From positions 13,253,001-13,317,000 of the forward strand of contig JAYKYS010000008.1 of the NCBI GenBank assembly GCA_036924285.1: 64,000 nucleotides of DNA. Direction: 5' to 3'. The stretch is from Asterella californica (Eukaryota; Streptophyta; Marchantiopsida; Marchantiales; Aytoniaceae). The first letter of the stretch is position 1. Each line of letters starts with the position of its first letter. The translations under genes and the position numbers were made by a program. The notes below the pieces were generated by a model that saw only the letters and a list, made by a program, of their open reading frames with translations, was not told the origin of the DNA and made no database searches. This document shows positions 24,305 through 33,127 of the stretch, in pieces.

Positions 24305-24763
24305 CCGTAGTGTTTATTCCACTTCCCGCGGGCTATAGTTCCGGACAACAGCCAGTTTGGATGCGGGTGGGTCCGGAGGTACCCGCAGAAATGGCCCGCG
24401 GGTCTCGTCGCACTGCCCGTGACAGTTTTGACCGTAGATTAATGGACACGGTAATTCTCCATGTACTACGTACCACGTGTCACATTGACACGTGCTTTCA
24501 TATATTCAAAATTCAAAATTTTCTTTCCCGCACAGACTTCTCAAGACAAGTCCGGTGTAGGTATCATTTCGCAGGACCCAGAGTTCAGTGGAGGTATCCA
24601 TCTTTCCCGAATACGACTCCGATTCGTTGTTTGAAGCTCAGCAGTCCATGTTTATCAATCAGCGATCAGTTTTGCCTTGTCCTCAAATGTAGGGAGAACT
24701 CACGCTTGAATGTGTCTTAGCTCAGTGTTGCCATGTTTTCAGATGTAGAGAACAGCTCACGCA

Positions 24764-26181
24764 GTGGTTACTTCATTGAATCTCATGCCGCGTGTATCCG
24801 AGAGAAAACAGTTACTCCGGAACATAGAGGAGATCGTAGAGCTAAGAGTGATGTTAGCTTCCTCCAGCTCGGAAGAATCATCTTCTTCAGATGAATCAAA
24901 CTGTGATAACAACACGATGGACATTTCAAGCTCGAGGAGAAAGCAGGAGCTTTACTGTACCGGTTCTTCATCAAGCTGGAGGAGAAAGTAGGAGCTTGAT
25001 TGTACCGGTTCTTCATCGTCCGAGGAAGCTTCTAATTCTGACGATGAATTGTTAGAGTTGTACCAAGTACTCTATACTTCCAGATATCTCGAAAGACAAG
25101 ATCGACTTTCATTCTCTAAAAATAAAGACTTTTATACGAATTATTTTGATAATCTGCCTACAAATTCTTTCCGACAGCTTACAAGAATGGATAGAAGGAG
25201 TTTTGGGAAACTGGTGAATTTAATAGAAGCTCATTCCATTTTCCACAATGAGAGTCGAGTAAAACAAGCTCCAGTGTCTCTCCAACTTGCTGTTGCTTTA
25301 GATAGATTTGGGCACAACGGAAATGGTGTTGCTCTTGGAAGGTCATTGCTTCTTTGGGGCATTGCCCATGGGACCATGGTGCTGTATACTAGAGAGTGAT
25401 GCAGGCGTTGGAGTCAATTCTTCGAGGATTGATTCGGTGGCCAAGTCGTGAAGAAAGGCGTGTAATCTCGGAAGCTTTTGGAGCAAAGGGATTTCTAGGA
25501 TGTATAGGGCTGATTGATGGGACTTTGTTGCCTTTATCACAGAGACCTCGGGTGGATGGTGAAACTTATGATAGGAAATGTAATTATTCAGTGAATGCAC
25601 AGGTGGTCTGTTGTCATCGAAAGAGAATTATCTTTCTCTTCACAGGTATGCCCGGGAGTTGCTAAGATATCACCTGCTTGCGGAAATCTGTGTTATGGAA
25701 ACACATCGACAGTGAGTCTTCTTTGTTCGAAACTGATCAATATTTACTTGGCGATTCGGGATATTCACCACTGCGACATCTTGTTCCTTCTTTCAGGATG
25801 GCTTCAGGGGACAGAGACAAACAAGATTTCAATACTTGTGTAGCGCATGCTAGGGTCGCTAACGAACATTGTATAGGCATTTTGAAGTCCCGTTGGCATT
25901 CATTGAAACAAGTTAGAACTCAACTCAAAGAGAAATCAGAGAATCAATTCTTAGTTAGATGGGTAGGTTGTTGTGCGATGCTCCATAACTTTTTATTAAA
26001 AAATGAAGATGAGTGGACCGAGGACGATGGAGAGTTAGTTTTAGAATCTGAAAGAGATCTTGAGACAATGACGAGAGAACCTTTCTCGCCCCATGCCACT
26101 GGGATATACCAGAGGAATAGACTTCTTAGAATTTGTCTCGAGCAGAATAGAAGACCTGGTGGATTTTTATTTAAACCTTGA
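24764..26181 (+). pseudogene. Harbinger DDE_4 transposase, with two stops and one frameshift
   Basis: The N-terminal part (24764-25399) is one frame with an in-frame TAG at 24989-24991, in a Ser/Glu-rich linker. Around 25385-25400 the frame shifts by one, and the catalytic part runs 25396-26181 with a TAA at 25663-25665. The DDE triad is visible as GLIDGTLLPL, LLGDSGYSPLRHL and the Glu of VANEHCIGILKSRW, followed by CCAMLHNFLL, the usual order in DDE_Tnp_4. The TAG lies in the second copy of a 45-bp in-frame tandem duplication whose first copy has CAG. Introns could in principle remove the breaks, but no good GT..AG pair was found. The protein would cut and reinsert the element, using the Myb-like partner for end recognition. 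Confidence 0.88.
24934..25023 (+). repeat. 45-bp tandem duplication in the transposase linker
   Basis: The unit GAGGAGAAAGCAGGAGCTT starts at 24934 and again at 24979 with CAG changed to TAG. The duplication is in frame, so only the substitution is damaging. Confidence 0.8.
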
Positions 26182-26319
26182 TGTATTTGTGACGTTTGAC
26201 ATAAAGTTTGTAAAAGTTTTGGTAATCCACTTGGTTGTTTGTCATGTATTTGTGAGCTTTTGAATTTGTGAGTTTTTTGTTGGCTGTTTGTGCTGTGCGA
26301 TCAAAGATTTTGCTAAGTC

Positions 26320-27110
26320 ACACTGACTACATCAGTCCGACTAGTGCGATGGTCGCGCTGAGTTTATAACACGAGTGCGATCCGCCCATGGTCGCACTGA
26401 CACCATGGCACTCAGTGCGATCGTACCATGGTCGCCATGAGTAGAAAAGTGCGTCTAGTACGCGGGTCGCACTCAGATCGCACATCAGTGCGACTTGTGC
26501 GGAAGTCGCGCTGAGTTTATAACACAGGTGCGATCCGCATTGTCGCACTGACACCATGGCACTCAGTGCGATCCGCCCATGGTCGCACTGAGTAAAAAAT
26601 ACTACCGTGAAGCGGGTCGCACTTAGATCGCACCTCAGTGCGACTTGTGCGGAAGTCGCGCTGAGTTTATAACACAGGTGCGATCCGCATGGTCGCACTG
26701 ACACCATGGCACTCAGTGCGATCCGCCCATGGTCGCACTGAGTAAAAAGTACTACCGTTACGCGGGTCGCACTCAGATTGCACCTTAGTGCGACTTGTGC
26801 GGAAGTCGCGCTGAGTTTAGAACACAGGTGCGATCCGCCCATGGGCGCACTGACACCATGGCACTCTGTGCGATCATACCATGGTCGCACTGAGTAGAAA
26901 AGTGCGACCGGTACGCGGGTCGCACTCAGATCGCACATCAGTGCGATCAGCGATTTTGCTAAGTCGCACTGACCACATCAGTGCGACTTGTGCGGAAGTC
27001 GCGCTGAGTTTGATAACACCAGTGCGACTGTTGTGCATGTCGCACTGATGATATACAACTACTGATATAAAACTACTGCGACTCGTGCACGGTCGCACTG
27101 ACAACGCTTG
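26320..27110. repeat. GTGCGA/TCGCAC hairpin cluster 1, about 150-bp tandem period
   Basis: GTGCGA and its complement TCGCAC alternate throughout, so nearly every pair can fold into a small stem. A larger unit marked by CGACTTGTGCGGAAGTCGCG recurs at about 26491, 26641, 26791 and 26984, a period close to 150 bp with a weaker first copy near 26337. It lies between the convergent 3' ends of the transposase and the FCP1-domain gene. Long frames here are by-products of the repeat, not genes. Confidence 0.9.
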
Positions 27111-28246
27111 CTCTTGTGATACATTTTCTTTCAAATATTTTTATTCGGTCGCAGAACTACTTACTAGGACTGTTAGTTGATTTTTGCGGATGTTAGTGAA
27201 TAGAGTGCTTTTGGTAAGGAAAAACTTGGTAATATAAACTGAATAGTTCTTCAAGATGATTTGTATTTTAACATAAAATCTGCTTTCTGTGCACTCGTGC
27301 AAGAACGCCACAACACCTCCTCGTCCTCCGAGGACAAAGTTCCCCAGTAAGCTTTCAAAGCTATCATGGGGTCTGTACCAAACATGGCCTTATATCTTAC
27401 TTCTACGAAACTAGGAGTTTCTGTGAAATCGCTTCTCCATTGCATCAACCATGTTAACAGAATCTTCAGAAGATAATCATCTCGGTCCATGTCTGCAGAC
27501 TCCGGGCGGAACGAAGGAGGATGGATTGCACTGAAAAGATGGTTCGTGCTATTCTTCTCCGGTGAATCATCAACCAAGAGAAAATCTCTTGTACACAAAT
27601 TGTAGGAATGGAGTCGAGAGAAGTCTTTCAGATATAGAAAGTTACCCGTTGCAGCTTCCGTTATGGTCTTGAAACGACTACACTGTGATTGCGCAAAAAC
27701 CTTACATGTCTGCAAAAGCGAATATAGATTTAAAATCAATACAAGAGAAGTTCAAAGTTTAAGTATGCATAAGACTGTATATACTCTAATGCAATGAACC
27801 TTCAAGGTACAGAGACAATGATTTTAAAGTTACCTGGGCCGAAGCGATTCCCACTGAAATATACTTCTTTTTCTCCATGGATCGAAGAATAGCATTACAG
27901 TTACTCAAGGTCCGAGATGTCCATATCAAGACTTGAAACTCTTCACAGCAAATGTCCATGAACTCCTTCACTCCGGCTCTCACAACGTAACATAGATCTT
28001 TACGGTAATGTTCAATCCGATAGCCTCTTTCTTTAGCGCCTTGAAGCTCCATCTCATTCCGTCCCAGTCTTATCAAGAGCCCATTTAAGTCCAAAATGAG
28101 AGTTTTCCTTCGTGGCATAGAAGGATCAATCAATCTCGAGTAGAAAAGCTTCGAAGAACGAAAACGGTTTACCTCTGCCTTTAGACTTTCCAACTCCTCC
28201 GAGTATCGAGCGGTAGTTAATTCAAGCGTTTCCACACTCTCTGTCA

Positions 28247-28372
28247 ATTCGACCTCCTTCTGTTGAGACTCTGCAGTTCTTGCGTTTAAAGCTTCCTCTT
28301 CCTTTGTCAATTCGACCTCCTTCTGTTGAGCCTCTGCAATTCTTGCGTTTAAAGCCTCCTCTTCCTTTCTCT
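28247..28372 (-). repeat. 63-bp tandem duplication in the coiled-coil exon
   Basis: Two adjacent 63-base copies starting AATTCGACCTCCTTCTGTTG (plus strand) differ at a few positions and keep the frame, duplicating 21 residues. Confidence 0.85.
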
Positions 28373-28459
28373 TGTTGAGAATCCGAGCGCAAATTTCTTC
28401 TTCTTCTCTTCTCGCAAGACGATGGATAGGTCCTAAATAAATACCACATGAGTTAGAGT

Positions 28460-28860
28460 TCTATCCAGTGCGACCCTTCCTCATATCGCAGTGAGCATTA
28501 TCGCTCCAGTGCGATATCGCCGATGGTCGCACTGGATGTTTCACTCCAGTGCGACCCTTCCTCATATCGCACTGAGCATTATCGCTCCAGTGCGATCCCG
28601 CCGATGGTCGCACTGGAAGTGATCCAGTGCGAGCACAATCACACTGGAGATAAACATCTAGTGCGATCCTGCCTGTTGGTCGCACTAGATGTTTATCCAG
28701 TGCGACTGTGCCTCAGATCGCACTAAGCACAAGGTCACTGGAGATAAACATCCAGTGCGACCCTGCCTGTTGGTCGCACTAGATTTTTATCCAGTGCGAT
28801 CATTCTACCCGATCGCACTGAGCGCACTCGCTCCAGTGCGAGTGCGCTCAGTGCATTACA
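28460..28860. repeat. GTGCGA/TCGCAC hairpin cluster 2, in an intron
   Basis: Units such as CCAGTGCGAT..GGTCGCACTGG repeat with stems of 9 to 11 bp. The cluster lies inside intron 2 of the FCP1-domain gene (29022-28433), so it would be transcribed. Near 28843-28950 a short direct repeat containing CACTGTTATGCTGCAAACAC follows. Confidence 0.88.
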
Positions 28861-30059
28861 CTGTTATGCTGCAAACACCATAATGCACCGAAACAGTGCA
28901 CTACACTGTTATGCTGCAAACACCATAATTTAAACAAACAGTGCACTACACAGCACTGCTGCAATCTAGATAATGCAAACAAACACGAACTGTAAAACAA
29001 ACAGTAGAGTAGAGTTCATTACTTGATTCATCTTGGCTCGTCCCTGCCTGATCTCTTGCTCCGTCCTCATTGCTAAAGATTGCATCCTCCTCTCTCAATA
29101 TCTCCAGATGTCGCAGAAGATGAGTAAGAGCTATCCCCAGAAAAGTCTCTACACTTCCACTCTTTTTAGGAGTTCGCATATGCTTCTGTATATGCAAAAT
29201 CTCTCCTTCAAGATGATCTAGCATCAGCTGAGTCCAGTCATAGTCTATCTCTAACCCCTCAACTTTAGCCTTTACATACAACGCAAGTTGGCCAGTCACA
29301 GTTTTAGGCCTTCTCCTTGCCAAAAGGACTGCATTCAAACATTGAAAAGCAGATCTCCAACTTTCAATTGCACATTCACGTGCAAAATATCTCTTCCCCA
29401 CTTTATCATATTCAGGAAATCAATCTGCTATTCGGACATGTCTCACAAAACGAGGCATTTGCACAAGACCTTGAGGGATTAAAAATGCTTCTCGAATTAA
29501 ATTTGGACTCAGTGAAACTTCCACCTCGCCAACTTTTGCGATCCTTGACTCAGCATGGTAAGATCGAACAAAGGCCGAGCAAAGACCAATCTGAAACAAA
29601 CACAACACCAAACTCATCATTATAAAACAGGGAGGAAGTAAACAAAGATTAAGAAACAGAGAGGGAGATCGAAGAATAAGCCTTGAAATCAAAGAAAGAT
29701 AGAGTGCTCACATCAGGGCGGGCAAACTCGAATGATAAAGCCATCAGTAATCCTAATTTCTCCAACTCCTCTTCGTCTATATCCATCACAGCAAGGTTCA
29801 CATCTTCTTTACTCATCCATCCCCATTTTATTCGTTCATGTAAATCTTCTTGGGAAGTGAACGAGATAAGAAAAGGTCCTTCTTCAGTTTTTGGTGCTGG
29901 AGTGATCTCTTCTTTGGATTCAGATTCTTCTGACAGAACCCTGCTTAAGGATTCTTCTTCAGATCCCTCCATGCTTAAGTTCACTGCACAACCGAAGGAA
30001 AGTGACTGTAGTAACAACCATTAAGAACGATCGGCTATAGCACGCACTCAGCAACACCA

Positions 30060-31080
30060 AATCTAGTGCGTACAGGGCAAATTAGCACTCACTACGCAAC
30101 TACGAAGAGGTCGCACTCACTATCTCTAAATCGTACCTCAGTGCGCAACTGCGAAGAGATCGCACTCACTACCTCTAAATTGTACCTTAGTGCGCCCGAT
30201 CCAACGTCGCACTCCACGGACCTGATTAGAACTCTTGAGAAGACACCGTCAGTGCGCCGCGTACCTAAAATCGCAGTCGGTGCGCCACGTGCTAGGTCGC
30301 AGTAAGCAATAACATCGTTTGCAAACGCTGTCAGTGCGACCCAACCCTAAATCGCACTGAGTGCGCCCCGAAGTAAAATTCGCACTCGGTGCGCTCCGTC
30401 CTAAGTCGCATTACTAAACAATTCGGTTTGCAAACGCGGTAAGTGCGTCCAGCAAGTAAATCGCACTGATCGTAGTATGAAAATCGCACTTCAGTGCGCC
30501 AAGTTCGTAAGCCGCACTCAGTGCATACAGGTTCATGTTGCACTCAGTGCGTCCCGTGGTAAGCCGCACTCAGTGCGACCCATTTTTGTGCAAATCGCAC
30601 ATACTGCGCCCCTAAACCCTATCGCACTCGCACATAGTGCGCCTCTAAACGCTGTCGCACTAAATAATGCATTGAACTCCATCGCGCACCCGAATTTAAC
30701 AACGACAACACTAATTAACAACGACAACACTAATTGCGACACTGTAATTCGAGCTGTGGATAACTTACTAATCAAATCTCTGTCACTCGAGCCGCTCTTC
30801 CGCTTCCGCCTGGTAGTAAACGCTTATCGCTCTTACGCTTCCGCCTGGTTGTGAGCACTTCTCGCACTTCGCAATTCTCTGATCTTACAGTCAAATCGCA
30901 TCGCAGTTACTGCGAACTCGCGCTCGCCCGCGCTCGACCTTTACCTCACTGAACATATGACTCACTGAATCGCAATTAGTGCGAACTCGCGCTCGCCCTT
31001 TACCTCACTGAACATCTCTCTAGCGCACTCACTGCGCGAACTCGCCCTCGCTCTTACGCTTACTGCGACTCGCACTCGAC
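30060..31080. repeat. GTGCGA/TCGCAC-type cluster 3, more diverged
   Basis: Many GTGCG and CGCAC motifs in both orientations recur between the start of the FCP1-domain gene and the end of the Myb-like gene. Stems are shorter than in clusters 1 and 2, with variable linkers. From about 30780 the motif shades into GCTTCCGCCTGGT repeats and CGCGCTCG runs. This region would contain the promoter of the FCP1-domain gene, though no TATA box is clear. Confidence 0.8.
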
Positions 31081-31206
31081 CGAAGCTTTCTACGACCAGG
31101 CCCTGAACTGACCTCGACTAAACCCTGAACTCTTCACTCACTGAAAGGAAGAGAGTCTTAAGAGGCACGCGATGAACATCAACTTTTACTCATATGAAAA
31201 CTTCGG

Positions 31207-32316
31207 TTACATATCGTCGAGTTTCTCAATAATTTCTCTTATTTCCTCGAATGTCTTGCCAGCTTTGTGTAATTCAACAAATAAAGAAGCGTGTCTCTTT
31301 CTACTCTCCTCTTTCTCGTAACTCTCTCTAGCTCTCTTCTTCTCCTCCAATGTGGCCATACGATATTCTACGTAAACTTTTCTGTACTGAACTTTCTCTT
31401 TGATACTTTCCTCGTACAAATTCAACACACCTACTTTCATGTTGCGAGCGTTTGGTGGTCTCTGATTTCTAGATGTGTCATGCAAAGGCTCAGAGACAGT
31501 AGAGATTCCTCTGCTCGGCTCTCTGTGACCAACTTCTTCATCTTCAAAACTCATTTTATCCTCTGCAAATGGACTCATCGTTTCGTCTGCACCTTGATAG
31601 CCTTCACCTTCGCACTGAGAAATATTTGTATCTCCATCATTTTCTTGAAATTGAGTATTCTCATGATCATAGCGAGGAGCTGGCCGAGGAATAGTATTCT
31701 CAGTTTGACATTGAGAGTCTAAACCTTCATACTCCTCCTCTGATATTCCTTGAGAATACAACGCAGGAGGATCAATGTTAGCACGACTTCCGAAAACAGC
31801 ATTCATCCGAAAGAAATGAGGACATTTTTCATTCAATTTCTCTTCCAATGTCAACCCAGTCAACATCTCATCCTCAGTGAGCCCTCCACCCGTGCTGTCT
31901 TGGATTTCTTTCGCCTTCTTGTACATATCCACGTATCTCTCAAATCGTTTCTTCAATTCAACACCAGTCACTACAGGGAAACCATTCTTCCTTGAAAGTT
32001 GAGCAGCCATAATACCAAAAGCGGTGGCTTTGCTGAGACATTTCCCCGCACCAACTTTCGTCTTCCTTCCTGCACCATGTAATGCAGCAAAGTTCTCCTC
32101 GTCTTCGATGTAGGCAACAATTTTCTCATAATCATCTGAATTCAAACAAATTTTACTTTTCCTCGAAGCTTCTTGATTTTTGGGAGGCATAGCTGATGAA
32201 ACTCTATCGATACTGACTACGCTACTCTCATTCTTCTCAGAACTACCTTCATCTGACTTAATCTCTTCACTGATCTCGAAACAACAAACAACATCCTCTT
32301 CATAGACAGACGACAT
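31207..32316 (-). CDS. Harbinger second protein, Myb/SANT-like DNA-binding, 369 aa
   Basis: This is an uninterrupted minus-strand frame of 369 codons with ATG at 32316-32314 and TAA at the low end, about 300 bases inside the right terminal repeat. After an acidic, Ser-rich N terminus of about 60 residues, a helical domain starting KICLNSDDYEKIVAYIEDEE and continuing through GVELKKRFERYVDMYKKAKE resembles Myb/SANT-like domains of transposon partner proteins. The C-terminal 70 residues are a highly charged coiled coil (YRMATLEEKKRARESYEKEE). In PIF/Harbinger elements such a protein binds the transposon ends and recruits or imports the transposase. It is the only intact protein in this element. 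The assignment rests on domain style and position. Confidence 0.78.
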   Translation of the reverse strand: MSSVYEEDVVCCFEISEEIKSDEGSSEKNESSVVSIDRVSSAMPPKNQEASRKSKICLNSDDYEKIVAYIEDEENFAALHGAGRKTKVGAGKCLSKATAFGIMAAQLSRKNGFPVVTGVELKKRFERYVDMYKKAKEIQDSTGGGLTEDEMLTGLTLEEKLNEKCPHFFRMNAVFGSRANIDPPALYSQGISEEEYEGLDSQCQTENTIPRPAPRYDHENTQFQENDGDTNISQCEGEGYQGADETMSPFAEDKMSFEDEEVGHREPSRGISTVSEPLHDTSRNQRPPNARNMKVGVLNLYEESIKEKVQYRKVYVEYRMATLEEKKRARESYEKEESRKRHASLFVELHKAGKTFEEIREIIEKLDDM

Positions 32317-32613
32317 GTTTTCGCGCTCTCTTTTTCAAGTTCTTTCAGCCACTCCTCCACTACTTAGCAGAAATTGAATGTTACTTTTCAAGAAGCGAGT
32401 GCTTTCTCGTACTCGTCTGAACGTCATCATATCAAGTAATACGATATTTAAGAGTAAAAAGTACATAATGTTTCCCGTCTATGTTTGAGACCCCTCTTCA
32501 AATATCCGCGGATGTAGGATGGAGTTCCTAAACAAAGTTAGACGTAGTAAACTGTACGTAATAGCCGCAGATGAGTTACGGCAAAGATTCCTTCGGCCGT
32601 CAAAAAAATATTC

Positions 32614-32633
32614 CCTTTAACTTTGACACCCCC
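32614..32633 (-). repeat. Right terminal inverted repeat of the Harbinger element
   Basis: This is the exact complement of 24285-24304. The innermost 17 of these bases recur at 42823-42839 as a separate copy. Confidence 0.92.
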
Positions 32634-32719
32634 TACTAGTCCTACCTAATGGGTTTAATGGTTTCCAGTCGAATGGGTTTGTTACTTTCATCAGCACTCC
32701 TGTCTGGAGCCGAGTCGAG

Positions 32720-32781
32720 CGTTTAGCTCAGTAGGTTGGGATGGCCGGGCATTCACACGAGCTTTGATTCCAGTCTGGTAT
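32720..32781 (+). other. tRNA-like segment with A-box and weak B-box
   Basis: TAGCTCAGTAGG near 32724-32735 matches the RNA polymerase III A-box, and TTTGATTCCAG near 32764-32774 is a poor B-box at a plausible distance. No full cloverleaf can be drawn. It may be a tRNA-derived relic or SINE head. Confidence 0.3.
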
Positions 32782-32794
32782 CCGGACTTTGTAC

Positions 32795-33127
32795 CTAGTG
32801 GGGAGGCTGCCCCTTTCTTTTTATGATGTCCTCCAGTTCTTTTTGAAGAAGATAAGCGACTCCGTACCTTAGAGTTCCATTTCTGGTGTATAAGGTGCTG
32901 TCGCCTTTCAAGCTGATTGTTTGCATCAACAGGAATATGGTTATAAATCCCGAGCTACACTTATGTAACATGTCCCAATGCAGTCTAGGAAATTCTTCCT
33001 CAAAAGGTAGTACTGTAATACCAAGAGCGTCTAGAGTCAATGCAAAGACTCTCTCGTAAAAGGTGTTGTTAAAATCCACGCAACTGAAATCTTTTATTGA
33101 AACATGAAATCGTTCCTGCCCTTGCAA
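32795..33127 (-). CDS. Hypothetical 110-residue reading frame
   Basis: The frame starts MQGQERFHVSIKDFSCVD and ends in a Lys-rich tail. It looks protein-like in composition, with alternating hydrophobic segments such as GFITIFLLMQTISL. I do not recognise a family, and no neighbouring exon was found. It could be a fragment of a captured gene or a chance frame. Confidence 0.25.
   Translation of the reverse strand: MQGQERFHVSIKDFSCVDFNNTFYERVFALTLDALGITVLPFEEEFPRLHWDMLHKCSSGFITIFLLMQTISLKGDSTLYTRNGTLRYGVAYLLQKELEDIIKRKGQPPH

Larger units (their letters stand above)
27251..30017 (-). pseudogene. FCP1/NIF-domain (HAD phosphatase-like) gene inside the Harbinger element, one in-frame stop
   Basis: Four minus-strand exons, 30017-29712, 29590-29023, 28432-27834 and 27709-27251, have GT..AG borders and matching phases and give about 643 codons. 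A later Met at 29972 gives 628. The only break is a TGA at 29422-29420. The N-terminal 285 residues are of unknown type, with weak similarity in style to plant mobile-element proteins (VEVSLSPNLIREAFLIPQG). A charged coiled-coil follows, with an exact 63-bp/21-residue tandem duplication (EEEALNAR). Then comes an FCP1-like domain: KTLILDLNGLL (motif I, Asn at the second acidic position), VLIWTSRTLSNCNAIL, and FLLVDDSPEKN. Proteins with this DLNG form are common in plants and may bind or act on phosphoproteins. It lies within the transposon ends, and its second intron contains GTGCGA hairpins. Host-derived cargo or a long-standing element gene are both possible. Confidence 0.75.
24285..32633. 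mobile_element. PIF/Harbinger-type DNA transposon carrying an FCP1-domain gene
   Basis: The element is about 8.35 kb, bounded by perfect 20-bp inverted ends, GGGGGTGTCAAAGTTAAAGG at 24285-24304 and its complement at 32614-32633. TA directly abuts both ends and may be the target duplication. A longer direct repeat, CTACTAGTC, lies at 24274-24282 and 32633-32641, offset by the extra bases, so the exact duplication is ambiguous. Inside are a DDE_4 transposase (plus strand, broken), a Myb/SANT-like protein (minus strand, intact), a four-exon FCP1-domain gene (minus strand), and three clusters of GTGCGA hairpins. A transposase plus a Myb-like second protein is the hallmark pairing of PIF/Harbinger. 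The extra gene and the hairpin clusters are not part of the standard element. Confidence 0.88.

Noticed and set aside
26327..27134. Long minus-strand frames of 203 and 86 codons in the repeat cluster
   Set aside because: They repeat the same SATSAQVAL-type peptide because the DNA is a GTGCGA tandem array; no gene is supported.
26320..31080. CRISPR-like array
   Set aside because: Repeats are inverted, variable in spacing and lack unique spacers of constant length, in a plant-type genome context.
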